NCBI GenBank assembly: GCA_003157235.1
Contig: PMJC01000175.1
Coordinates: 1 to 8,916, forward strand
Direction of reading: 5' to 3'
Length of the DNA: 8,916 nt
Source of the DNA: Methanosarcina sp.
GTDB taxonomy: Archaea > Halobacteriota > Methanosarcinia > Methanosarcinales > Methanosarcinaceae
A program made the position numbers and the translations under genes. The notes under the pieces are model-generated. The model was not told the DNA's origin. It made no database searches and saw only the letters and a program-made list of their open reading frames with translations. Numbering within the stretch: position 1 is the stretch's first letter; each line of letters begins with the position of its first letter. Below are positions 1 through 6,498 of the stretch, piece by piece.

Positions 1-1
1 G

Positions 2-418
2 GAGAAGCTTTACCTTGGAAACCTTGATGCAAAAAGGGACTGGGGCTTTGCTGGTGATTACGTGGAAGCAATCTGGCTGATGCTTCAGCAGAGAGAGCCT
101 GAAGACTATGTAATAGCGACCGGTGAAACCCACTCGGTTAGGGAGTTTACGGAACTCGCCTTTAAAGAAGCAGGAATAAATATTATCTGGAAGGGTAAAG
201 GCCGTGAAGAAGTGGGACTCGATGCCAGCACAGGCAAGGTCTTGATAGAAATCGATCCCAGGTACTATAGGCCTACAGAAGTAGACTTACTTATCGGAGA
301 TCCTTCTAAAGCAAAGGAAAAACTCGGTTGGGAACCGAAAGTGAGACTCGAAGAGCTGGTAAAAATAATGATAAAAGCTGACGAAGAAGCTGTACCGAGA
401 AACCACTCTTTTGAGTAA
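2..418 (+). CDS. gmd: GDP-mannose 4,6-dehydratase, C-terminal part (5' end outside window)
   Basis: This is the last 138 codons of GDP-mannose 4,6-dehydratase, which turns GDP-D-mannose into GDP-4-keto-6-deoxymannose, the precursor of GDP-rhamnose, GDP-fucose and related sugars, in the cytoplasm. The reading frame is open from base 2 and begins with [19 protein letters not shown], a hallmark block of this short-chain dehydrogenase family. It continues through [17 protein letters not shown] and the C-terminal [16 protein letters not shown] and AKEKLGWEP blocks, all typical of Gmd. The GTG at position 62 is internal, because the diagnostic block lies upstream in the same frame, so the true start is beyond the left edge. 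The family is usually about 340-350 residues, so roughly the last 40 percent is present. GC content is clearly higher here (31 of 60 bases at 181-240) than in the next gene. No stem-loop or T-tract follows the stop. Identification is very secure. Confidence 0.96.
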   Translation, partial: EKLYLGNLDAKRDWGFAGDYVEAIWLMLQQREPEDYVIATGETHSVREFTELAFKEAGINIIWKGKGREEVGLDASTGKVLIEIDPRYYRPTEVDLLIGDPSKAKEKLGWEPKVRLEELVKIMIKADEEAVPRNHSFE

Positions 419-658
419 GCTTCAATTTTGGATAGGTTTATGAATTAAGGTGATCACTGGAACGAAGATTCAAAAAATGTACTTGGCTCTCCGAGAAATA
501 ATTCAGGCACATTCTTACACTGTACTTAACTATTTCAATAAGCTCCTCCATCTATTCTGTTCAAAATGATCTACACTTATTGAATTTATGATATGACCAA
601 TACCACAAAAAACTGAAATCAGCATTCTCAGAATATTTCTTCGGTACGTTGATTAATT
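419..658. other. AT-rich intergenic region between gmd and flippase
   Basis: This 240-base gap has no convincing gene. It holds a perfect 8-base palindrome, GTGATCAC (450-457), 31 bases after the gmd stop, and a weak TATA-like string, TTTATGATAT (585-594), about 65 bases before the flippase start. No strong ribosome binding site precedes the flippase ATG at 659. The longest forward reading frame worth noting (477-569, 30 residues) matches nothing I recognise. Confidence 0.5.
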
Positions 659-2122
659 ATGAGTAAATACAAAATCTTTGCCCAGAGAATTGGACTAATA
701 AGTGCTACAAATTTACTCCTAAACTTAAACGGTATATTTTTACTCCCAATTTTGACTAAAAATATGCCCATTCAAGATTATGGAACTTATGCTGAGATTA
801 TGGTTACAATTGGACTTGTGCCTTCCATTGCTATGCTTGGACTATCTTTTACAATGGTTAGGTTCCTACCTTCTTTAAAGAAAAAGGAAGAAATACAAGA
901 AGTTTTTTACTCAATCTTTTTTATGGTTTTATTTACTGAAGGAATAGCATCTTTTTTAATTTATGTGTTTTCTGGGTTAATTGCTTTTTATTTGTTTGAC
1001 AATAACATCGTTGTAGTTAAAATTCTATCTATTTTGGTATTCGTGCAGGGTTTAAATGATTTTTTAACGGATTATCTTAGAGCAAAACAACTAATAAAAA
1101 AATATTCTATTATTTCACTTATTAACACTATCATCCAAATTTTACTGATAAGTTTTTTTGTATTAAGAGGTTATGGCATTTTAGGTGCCACCATTGGGCT
1201 ACTAATAACATCACTTGTAATACTTCTAATTCTAAGTTATATAATAATTTTGAATCTTGGCATTAGATTACCTAGATTTACAAATTTAAGAACCTATCTT
1301 AATTTTGGGATTCCCACCGTTCCTGCAAATCTTTCAAATTGGATCGTAAATTCCAGTGATCGCTATGTTATTGGTATCTTATTAGGAACAGCTTATGTAG
1401 GATATTATTCCCCGGGGTATGCGTTAGGTACAACCATAGGCATGTTCACAGCTCCATTTGCTTTTATACTTCCTGCAGCCTTATCTGAATATTATGATAA
1501 TAAAAAAATAGAAGAAGTAAATAAAATTCTGAGTTATTCTTTTAAGTATTTTTTAATGTTCTCAATACCCGCAACATTTGGCCTGTCTCTTTTATCAAAA
1601 TCTATTTTAAGCATATTATCTACTCCTAAAATTGCCTCTGAGGGATTCATTATAACGCCACTCGTTGCAATAAGCACCCTCTTGTTTGGAGCTTATGCAA
1701 TTATCTGCCAAATCTTAATACTTGAAAAGAAAACAAAGATTACTGGTATTGTTTGGATTATAGCTGCAATATTAAATTTAGGACTAAATTTTGTATTAAT
1801 TCCATATTTTGGAATCGCGGGAGCAGCAATTACAACATTATTTGCATTTATGTTTAGTTTCGCTATAACGGCGTATTACTCATTGAAAGCCTCTAAATTT
1901 GACCTAAAGATTTCATTCTTTTTAAAAAGTATATTTGCCTCAATTATTATGTCTTTAGTGATTGTTGAAGTACATCCAACAGATTTATTTAATATTCTAA
2001 TTACAATTTGTATCTGTGCAACTGTTTACTTTGTTGTTTTGTTTTTATTGAAAGGATTTGAAAAGGAAGAATTTGAATTTCTCAACGGAATTATAAGAAC
2101 TAACAAAGCATCAGCAGAGTAA
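659..2122 (+). CDS. Polysaccharide flippase, Wzx/MATE-like (oligosaccharide exporter)
   Basis: A 487-residue very hydrophobic integral membrane protein, the usual length of the MATE/MVF-superfamily polysaccharide transporters (Wzx, RfbX, SpoVB-like). These move lipid-linked oligosaccharides across the cytoplasmic membrane. By eye it has about 12-14 membrane segments, roughly at residues 10-32, 43-66, 82-107, 117-137, 150-200 (two), 225-245, 253-275, 295-318, 330-352, 360-380, 385-405, 420-440 and 445-465. Family-like features include the N-terminal ISATNLLLNLNGIFLLPILT segment and the mid-protein NWIVNSSDRYVIG and VGYYSPGYALG stretches. It starts with ATG but lacks a clear ribosome binding site, so it may be leaderless or weakly translated. 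The gene is much more AT-rich than gmd (13 G/C of 60 at 901-960), as is common for exchangeable polysaccharide genes. The exported glycan presumably carries the nonulosonic acid made by the downstream genes, which is an inference from proximity. Confidence 0.88.
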   Translation: MSKYKIFAQRIGLISATNLLLNLNGIFLLPILTKNMPIQDYGTYAEIMVTIGLVPSIAMLGLSFTMVRFLPSLKKKEEIQEVFYSIFFMVLFTEGIASFLIYVFSGLIAFYLFDNNIVVVKILSILVFVQGLNDFLTDYLRAKQLIKKYSIISLINTIIQILLISFFVLRGYGILGATIGLLITSLVILLILSYIIILNLGIRLPRFTNLRTYLNFGIPTVPANLSNWIVNSSDRYVIGILLGTAYVGYYSPGYALGTTIGMFTAPFAFILPAALSEYYDNKKIEEVNKILSYSFKYFLMFSIPATFGLSLLSKSILSILSTPKIASEGFIITPLVAISTLLFGAYAIICQILILEKKTKITGIVWIIAAILNLGLNFVLIPYFGIAGAAITTLFAFMFSFAITAYYSLKASKFDLKISFFLKSIFASIIMSLVIVEVHPTDLFNILITICICATVYFVVLFLLKGFEKEEFEFLNGIIRTNKASAE

Positions 2123-2133
2123 GAAATGTCAGA

Positions 2134-2153
2134 TTTTATATTTTAATTTTATT
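2134..2153 (+). terminator. T-rich tract after flippase, possible archaeal terminator
   Basis: A T-rich tract containing three runs of four T lies 12-31 bases after the flippase stop codon, with no stem-loop before it. Archaeal transcription often ends at such U-rich tracts. The same bases also resemble a TATA box (TTTTATATTTT), so the role is ambiguous. Confidence 0.3.
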
Positions 2154-2268
2154 CACAGCAGTTAAAAAGTAGTTCTGTACATATAACTTATCATTAAGTA
2201 AATTCGAATTGTTTTATAATGTATTTTGCCACTATCACAAAAAGATCCGTCTATTTAAATCCAAAACA

Positions 2269-2278
2269 TTTATATTTT
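2269..2278 (+). promoter_or_regulatory. Candidate archaeal TATA box for the pse-like operon
   Basis: TTTATATTTT, preceded by an A-rich stretch (CCAAAACA) that could serve as a BRE element, fits the archaeal TATA consensus. Transcription would start about 25 bases downstream, near 2300, giving a leader of roughly 165 bases. The string at 2431-2441 is an alternative and would give an almost leaderless transcript. Such boxes are frequent by chance in AT-rich DNA. Confidence 0.3.
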
Positions 2279-2338
2279 ACATAGTAATTGTGACAGTCCC
2301 TCGGTAAAGTTTATTCTTACACTCTAAAAGTATACGTG

Positions 2339-2359
2339 TTGCCAACCTTAATTGCCAAC
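2339..2359. repeat. Tandem direct repeat TTGCCAAC x2
   Basis: TTGCCAAC occurs at 2339-2346 and again at 2352-2359, with a 5-base spacer and a 13-base period, in otherwise AT-rich non-coding DNA. It is downstream of the candidate TATA box and upstream of the pseB-like gene. A regulator site is possible but unproven. Confidence 0.35.
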
Positions 2360-2465
2360 AAATTTAATAATAAAGTAGTTAAGACAGAAATAACTTTAAC
2401 AGACTTGTAATTTCAAATGATTAGCTTTATCTTATAAAAAAACTCTTTAAGGTGGGTAGGATCAT

Positions 2466-3449
2466 ATGTTAGTTACTCATAATGAATCATTTTTTGAAGG
2501 GAAAACAGTATTACTCACCGGTGGAACCGGCTCTTTTGGAAATAAATTCACTGAAATTATTCTCAATGAGTATAACCCCAAAAGTCTCCGAGTATATTCA
2601 AGAGGGGAATACAATCAATATTTAATGGCTCAGAAGTTCAAAGATGAAAGAATTCGTTTTTTGATAGGAGACATAAGGGATCGTACTAGGCTCTATCGAG
2701 CAATGAATGGCGTAGATATAGTAGTTCATGCAGCTGCCCTTAAACAAGTTCCTGCCTGTGAGTATAATCCTATTGAAGCTGTAAGAACAAATATTGACGG
2801 TGCAGTAAATGTTATTGATGCTGCCATCGATAATTCTGTAGAGAAAGTAGTGGCAATCAGTACGGACAAGGCGGTTCATCCTGTCAATCTTTATGGAGCT
2901 ACTAAAATGGTCGCAGAAAAACTGTTTGTTCAAGGAAACACATACACTGGAAAAAGAAAAACAAGATTCAGCTGTGTAAGATATGGAAATGTCATCGGTA
3001 GCAGAGGTAGTGTTATTCCTCTTTTCGAAGAACAGAAGAAAAAAGGTACCTTGACAATTACTGATGAAAGAATGACACGTTTTTGGTTAACATTAGATCA
3101 GGGAGTTAACTTCGTCTTGAATTCAATAGTAAGAATGCATGGTGGAGAAATTTTCGTCCCCAAAATACCCAGTATGAGGATTATGGATCTTGCGGAGGCT
3201 ATTGCGCCGGAAGCAAAGACAGAAATTGTGGGTATAAGGCCCGGTGAAAAGCTTCATGAAATTATGATTACTGAAGATGAAGCAAGGAATGCAAAAGAAT
3301 TCTCTGATTATTTCGTAATTGAACCGGAGTTTCCATTCTGGGATAAAGAAAAACATGTAAGTTTCAAATCGCTTCCAGATGGGTACAGGTATTCAAGTGA
3401 TATCAACGATAAATGGCTTACCAAAGAAGAACTCAAAAGAATGTGCTGA
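2466..3449 (+). CDS. pseB: UDP-GlcNAc 4,6-dehydratase, 5-inverting (PseB/CapE-like)
   Basis: A cytoplasmic extended short-chain dehydrogenase of 327 residues, the length of soluble PseB/FlaA1 (about 333). The family removes water from UDP-GlcNAc and inverts C5 to give UDP-2-acetamido-2,6-dideoxy-beta-L-arabino-hexos-4-ulose, the first step to pseudaminic acid. Seen directly: the NAD(P)-binding loop TGGTGSFG (18-25), GDIRD (68-72), HAAALKQVP (88-96), the catalytic set T133-D134-K135 with Y143 and K147 in STDKAV...LYGATK, and the C-terminal GIRPGEKLHE (256-265). The Asp-Lys pair in place of the usual Ser/Thr marks 4,6-dehydratases, and the positions align with those of H. pylori FlaA1 with an offset of about two. 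The start has GGTGG at 2451-2455 and TAGG at 2457-2460. It is the first gene of the run and lies five bases before the cupin. CapE, which starts L-FucNAc synthesis, does the same reaction and is an alternative name; the later genes favour PseB. Confidence 0.9.
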   Translation: MLVTHNESFFEGKTVLLTGGTGSFGNKFTEIILNEYNPKSLRVYSRGEYNQYLMAQKFKDERIRFLIGDIRDRTRLYRAMNGVDIVVHAAALKQVPACEYNPIEAVRTNIDGAVNVIDAAIDNSVEKVVAISTDKAVHPVNLYGATKMVAEKLFVQGNTYTGKRKTRFSCVRYGNVIGSRGSVIPLFEEQKKKGTLTITDERMTRFWLTLDQGVNFVLNSIVRMHGGEIFVPKIPSMRIMDLAEAIAPEAKTEIVGIRPGEKLHEIMITEDEARNAKEFSDYFVIEPEFPFWDKEKHVSFKSLPDGYRYSSDINDKWLTKEELKRMC

Positions 3450-3454
3450 TCAGC

Positions 3455-3856
3455 ATGCTCTTCAAGAAATTATTACGAACTAAATATACTAGAGAAGATG
3501 GGTGGCTTTCTGAATTGGTCTCGATGAATTACGACGATGAACCTTTCAACTGTGTACACACGTATCTTGTGTCGGTAAATCCCTATATGGTCAGAGCCAA
3601 CCATTACCATACGAAAAAAGAGGAATGGATAGCGCCGGCTTCCGGAAAGATCGAGATACATCTGGAGAATGTTATTTCAGGTGAAAAAGGGAAACTAATT
3701 CTGGATACGCATGTCAAAGAATACGAAATGATATACATCCCGCCTTTTGTAGCTCATGCAGTAAAAAATAACTGGGAACACGAAGCAAGTTTGATAGTTT
3801 TCAGTAAAAACCCAGAGGATAAGGAAGACACTGTCCCCTACAAGGTTACGATATGA
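3455..3856 (+). CDS. Small cupin protein, putative sugar-nucleotide epimerase (CapF C-terminal/WxcM-like)
   Basis: A 133-residue single-domain cupin. The metal-binding core is clear: NHYHTKKEEW gives H50, H52 and E56/E57, followed by a conserved Gly (G64), and IPPFVAHAV supplies H101. Related cupins in polysaccharide loci epimerise or isomerise 4-keto sugar nucleotides. The NHYH...IPP...H pattern most resembles the C-terminal domain of Staphylococcus CapF, which epimerises C3 of the CapE/PseB product. I chose the ATG at 3455, five bases after the pseB-like stop, which implies translational coupling. In-frame alternatives are GTG 3443 and ATG 3413, both overlapping pseB, and no strong ribosome binding site separates them. 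Function as an epimerase is inferred from fold and neighbour; a regulatory or sugar-binding role is possible. It is not part of the standard pseudaminic acid pathway. Confidence 0.8.
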   Translation: MLFKKLLRTKYTREDGWLSELVSMNYDDEPFNCVHTYLVSVNPYMVRANHYHTKKEEWIAPASGKIEIHLENVISGEKGKLILDTHVKEYEMIYIPPFVAHAVKNNWEHEASLIVFSKNPEDKEDTVPYKVTI

Positions 3857-3895
3857 TTCCTAGAGCTTTTATGAAATCGTAGTTAGAGGATTTTT

Positions 3896-4519
3896 ATGAA
3901 ATATAAAACTGAACAAGAAATGTTTTGGGAAGGAGGATTTGGAGATGAGTACGTTGAGAGGAATCTAAATGCTACAATATTGGCAAGCAATATTTCTTTA
4001 TTCTCACAAATTTTCAAAAATGTGTGTAGTGTAAAGTCAGTTATAGAATTTGGTTCCAACATTGGTCTAAATCTTCATGCAATAAAACAATTGATTCCGG
4101 AGGTAGAATTATCTGCGATCGAAATTAACAAAAAAGCTGTATCAATTCTTGAAAGGACGAGTGATATCAATGTTTACAATCAGTCGATACTAGATTTTAA
4201 TCCAGATTACAAACGGGATTTTACTTTTACGAAAGGTGTCCTTATACACATAAATCCTGAACAGCTTCCATTTGTATATAATTTGCTATATACTACGAGC
4301 AAAAAATACATTTGCATAATTGAATACTATAATCCGACTCCTGTCGAGATAACATACCGTGGTCATGAAAAAAAGCTTTTTAAAAGAGATTTTGCTGGTG
4401 AAATGTTAGATCAATTTTCAGATATTAAATTGGTCAATTACGGATTCATTTATCATCGTGATTTAACTTTTCCACAGGACGATATTTCTTGGTTCTTATT
4501 AAAAAAATCTAATCCTTAA
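3896..4519 (+). CDS. SAM-dependent methyltransferase, pseudaminic acid biosynthesis-associated type
   Basis: A 207-residue class I (Rossmann-fold) methyltransferase. The SAM-binding motif I is EFGSNIGLN (51-59), followed by the acidic motif AIEIN (74-78) that would hold the SAM ribose, and GVLIHINPEQLP (114-125) in the motif IV region. The N-terminal signature TEQEMFWEGGFGDEYVERN (5-23) is what I recall for the small family named pseudaminic acid biosynthesis-associated methylase, which occurs beside pse genes in many bacteria. The acceptor is unknown; it may methylate an amine or hydroxyl of a nonulosonic acid or its precursor. The ribosome binding site is GAGGA (3886-3890), five bases before the ATG. 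It lies 39 bases after the cupin and 42 before the pseC-like gene, so is very likely co-transcribed. The coding sequence is more AT-rich than pseB, hinting at a separate origin. Confidence 0.85.
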   Translation: MKYKTEQEMFWEGGFGDEYVERNLNATILASNISLFSQIFKNVCSVKSVIEFGSNIGLNLHAIKQLIPEVELSAIEINKKAVSILERTSDINVYNQSILDFNPDYKRDFTFTKGVLIHINPEQLPFVYNLLYTTSKKYICIIEYYNPTPVEITYRGHEKKLFKRDFAGEMLDQFSDIKLVNYGFIYHRDLTFPQDDISWFLLKKSNP

Positions 4520-4561
4520 TAGTCTCGGACAAAAAGACGTCATCTCTTATGAGGTAATCAA

Positions 4562-5689
4562 ATGATTCCCTATGGACTTCAATGGATTGATGAAGAAGAT
4601 AAAGAAGAAGTCATGAAAGTGCTGAGTAGTGATTGGCTGACTACAGGTCCAAAGGTTGGGGAGTTTGAGGATGCACTCTGCAAATACATGGGATGTAAAC
4701 ATTCTGTGGCAGTAAATAGCGGAACAAGTGCCCTAGATATCGCCGTTGGAGCGCTGGATATTCCAGAAGGATCCGAAGTCATAACCACACCTTTCACCTT
4801 CGCAGCTACCAGCAATTCACTCCTGTATAACCGTCTCAACCCAGTATTTGTAGATATACAAAAAGATACTCGGAATATCGATCCCGAAGATATCCGACGT
4901 AAAATTACTCCAAAAACAAAAGCTATAGTTTACGTTGACTATGCGGGGCATCCATGTGATATTAAAAAAATTAAGGAAATTGCAGAGGAATTCAATCTTT
5001 ACCTCATTGAAGACGCCTGCCATGCCCTTGGAGCCAGTTATTGTGGGAAAAAGATCGGTAATTTTGCCGACCTCACGGTTTTCAGTTTTCATCCAGTTAA
5101 GCCAATTACCACTGGAGAAGGAGGTGCTGTGGTTACAAATAATTCCGAACTCGCGGAAAGAGCTCGTCTACTTCATAGCCATGGTATTGATAAAAATGCA
5201 ACTGAGAGATATGGACCCGATGCAGGCTGGGCTTATGATATGAAAATGCTCGGAAGAAATTACCGGATGACGGATATTCAAGCTGCACTCGGAACCTCAC
5301 AGCTGAAAAAGTTGGATATGTTCATCGAAAAGCGCCGAGAGATTGCAGAGTTTTACAATGAGTTGTTTAGAGATTGTGAATTTGTAGAAACTCCTGTTAC
5401 TAAAGACGATGTAAAACACGGATGGCATATTTATACGATTTTGTTAAAAGACGTTAATCGTGATAAAGTCTTCTTATATTTACGAAAAAGCGGCATCGGT
5501 GTAAATGTACATTACATCCCAATTTATCACTTTAGCTATTATCAAAAACATTTTAATATTAATGAAAATTATTTCCCCATAACTGAGGATATTTTTAAAA
5601 GGATTATTACTCTTCCCATCTATCCGAAGATGAATGATGAGGACGTTGAGTTAGTGGTGAAAACTATCAAAGCATACACATTCATCTGA
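4562..5689 (+). CDS. pseC: UDP-4-amino-4,6-dideoxy-N-acetyl-beta-L-altrosamine transaminase (PseC-like, DegT/DnrJ/EryC1 family)
   Basis: A 375-residue PLP-dependent sugar aminotransferase, the family's normal length. In the pathway it transfers an amino group, usually from glutamate, to C4 of the PseB product. Seen directly: substrate and phosphate-binding NSGTSALD (52-59), PFTFAAT (77-83), the PLP pyridine-binding Asp in IEDACHALGASY (D151), and the PLP-linking lysine K180 in FSFHPVKPITTGEGG. The HPVKPITTGEGG wording is characteristic of PseC rather than of PglE or LegC. NYRMTDIQAALG (233-244) is the usual arginine-bearing loop. The ribosome binding site GAGGT (4551-4555) is six bases before the ATG. 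It stands between the methyltransferase and the CMP-sugar synthetase. The last 100 or so codons look more AT-rich than the first part, but the frame and family match run to the end, so the gene appears intact. Confidence 0.92.
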   Translation: MIPYGLQWIDEEDKEEVMKVLSSDWLTTGPKVGEFEDALCKYMGCKHSVAVNSGTSALDIAVGALDIPEGSEVITTPFTFAATSNSLLYNRLNPVFVDIQKDTRNIDPEDIRRKITPKTKAIVYVDYAGHPCDIKKIKEIAEEFNLYLIEDACHALGASYCGKKIGNFADLTVFSFHPVKPITTGEGGAVVTNNSELAERARLLHSHGIDKNATERYGPDAGWAYDMKMLGRNYRMTDIQAALGTSQLKKLDMFIEKRREIAEFYNELFRDCEFVETPVTKDDVKHGWHIYTILLKDVNRDKVFLYLRKSGIGVNVHYIPIYHFSYYQKHFNINENYFPITEDIFKRIITLPIYPKMNDEDVELVVKTIKAYTFI

Positions 5690-5721
5690 GTACGGAGATA
5701 TATTGCTTAAATCCATTTAAA

Positions 5722-5727
5722 AGGTGA
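5722..5727 (+). promoter_or_regulatory. Ribosome binding site AGGTGA that overlaps the GTG start and points to an ATT start
   Basis: AGGTGA matches the anti-Shine-Dalgarno sequence expected in methanogens. It overlaps the only canonical in-frame start, GTG at 5724-5726, so it cannot serve that codon. It sits five bases before an in-frame ATT at 5733-5735, the normal spacing. Starting at ATT would give MKTVAIIPAR, the usual beginning of this protein family. Confidence 0.5.
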
Positions 5728-6413
5728 GTGATATTAAAACAGTTGCCATAATTCCAGCAAGAGGGGGTTCAAAGGGTATTCCTAGAAAGAATGTCAAAAG
5801 ATTAAATGGGAAGCCCTTAATAGGATATATTATAGAAACCGCCCTTAAAGTGGATGAAATTGATAGAGTAATTGTGTCTACTGAGGATCCTGAAATCGTA
5901 GCCGTTGCAAAAGAGTTTGGTGCAGAAGTTCCGTTCATGAGACCAGAAGAACTTGCTGGCGACGAGATCGGGACTTTACCAGTTTTGCAGCATGCAATTA
6001 ATTACTTAGAGAAAAAAGAAAACTATAAGCCAGATGTAATTGTTTTGCTATATGCTACATCACCAATGTTGTCCAATTCAAGGATTGGGGAAGCAATAAG
6101 ACTCATCAAAGAGAAAAATTTTGACTCCTTATTAAGTGCCGTAGAAGACCGGGGGCACTACTGGATAGAAAATAATGAAAAATATGAGCGACTTCATCCA
6201 AATAATCCTCAAAATCGACAATTTATGAAACCTTTGTTAAAGGAAAATGGAGCTATCTATATCACTAAAAGAGATTTTTTAATGGAAAAAGATGAAATAG
6301 TTGGTGGGAGTATTGGTTTTTTGGTCATGGAAGAGAGAGAGACAATTGATATAGATGAGCTACTTGATTTTGAGATTGTTGAAATCATTATGAGTAAAAG
6401 GGTATTCGTCTAA
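5724..6413 (+). CDS. pseF: CMP-nonulosonic acid cytidylyltransferase (PseF role, NeuA/LegF-like sequence)
   Basis: A 229-residue nucleotidyltransferase that would activate the nonulosonic acid with CTP to the CMP-sugar, the last cytoplasmic step before glycosyl transfer. Seen: the CTP-binding signature IPARGGSKGIPRKN (10-23), NGKPLIGYIIETAL, DRVIVSTEDPEI, GAEVPFMRPEELA, LLYATSP and ENGAIYITKRDFL, all in family order and at family length (about 225-235). The GSKGIPRKN spelling and the ENGAIYIT block resemble NeuA/LegF, while PseF usually reads GSKRIPRKN; the pathway role is therefore assigned from the neighbouring pseB/C/H/I-like genes. The start is uncertain: GTG 5724 is the only canonical start but has no free ribosome binding site, while ATT 5733 has a well-placed one and would give 226 residues. 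It is 34 bases after pseC and 85 before pseH, the largest gap in the run. A specificity for another nonulosonic acid is possible. Confidence 0.85.
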   Translation: MSDIKTVAIIPARGGSKGIPRKNVKRLNGKPLIGYIIETALKVDEIDRVIVSTEDPEIVAVAKEFGAEVPFMRPEELAGDEIGTLPVLQHAINYLEKKENYKPDVIVLLYATSPMLSNSRIGEAIRLIKEKNFDSLLSAVEDRGHYWIENNEKYERLHPNNPQNRQFMKPLLKENGAIYITKRDFLMEKDEIVGGSIGFLVMEERETIDIDELLDFEIVEIIMSKRVFV

Positions 6414-6440
6414 CGAACTTTACAGAAAATCATTGAAAGA

Positions 6441-6464
6441 ATAAATAACCAAATGCTTATTTAT
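6441..6464. repeat. 8-bp inverted repeat in the gap before the pseH-like gene
   Basis: ATAAATAA (6441-6448) and TTATTTAT (6457-6464) form a perfect all-A/T stem with an 8-base loop. It is the only evident structure in the 85-base gap, the longest within the operon. The right arm (CTTATTTATG) also looks like a TATA box about 35-40 bases before the ATG at 6499, so an internal promoter is possible. The stem is weak and could be chance. Confidence 0.25.
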
Positions 6465-6498
6465 GCACGTCAACTTTTCAAGATAAGGACTACCAACG

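Larger units (their letters stand above)
2123..2465. other. 343-base AT-rich non-coding region upstream of the pse-like operon
   Basis: No reading frame of note is present on either strand. The region separates the flippase from the eight-gene run and probably holds its promoter and a leader. Visible elements are the T-rich tract at 2134-2153, a TATA-like box at 2269-2278, a tandem 8-base direct repeat at 2339-2359, and a second TATA-like string, CTTATAAAAAA, at 2431-2441 about 30 bases before the pseB-like ATG. The ribosome binding site for that gene (GGTGG at 2451-2455) sits at the far right end. I see no known riboswitch or tRNA-like structure. Confidence 0.5.

Noticed and set aside
62..418. 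GTG at 62 as the start of a 118-residue protein
   Set aside because: The frame is open upstream to base 2 and encodes the diagnostic Gmd block [19 protein letters not shown], so this is the truncated end of a larger gene.
450..457. GTGATCAC palindrome after gmd as a terminator or operator
   Set aside because: Eight bases with no loop and no T-tract; palindromes of this size are expected by chance.
477..569. A 30-residue forward reading frame between gmd and the flippase
   Set aside because: No ribosome binding site, no recognisable motif, and such short frames arise by chance; it did not match any transposase or toxin pattern I know.
2622..2933. Antisense frames opposite pseB (also 3123-3356), pseC (4579-4839, 4817-5092), the cupin (3473-3661), the cytidylyltransferase (5717-5938) and pseI (7420-7653, 7993-8178)
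   Set aside because: Each lies opposite a strongly supported gene, has no domain signature or ribosome binding site, and has the odd composition expected of a shadow frame.
4935..5243. A 102-residue forward frame inside pseC
   Set aside because: It is a second-frame shadow of pseC, whose own frame carries PLP-site motifs throughout the same span.
5400..5689. Possible recombination junction within pseC, from its more AT-rich 3' end
   Set aside because: Only the last stretch is clearly low (11 G/C of 60 at 5521-5580); the lines before it (about 19-21 of 60) are near the rest of the gene, so the shift is too slight to claim.
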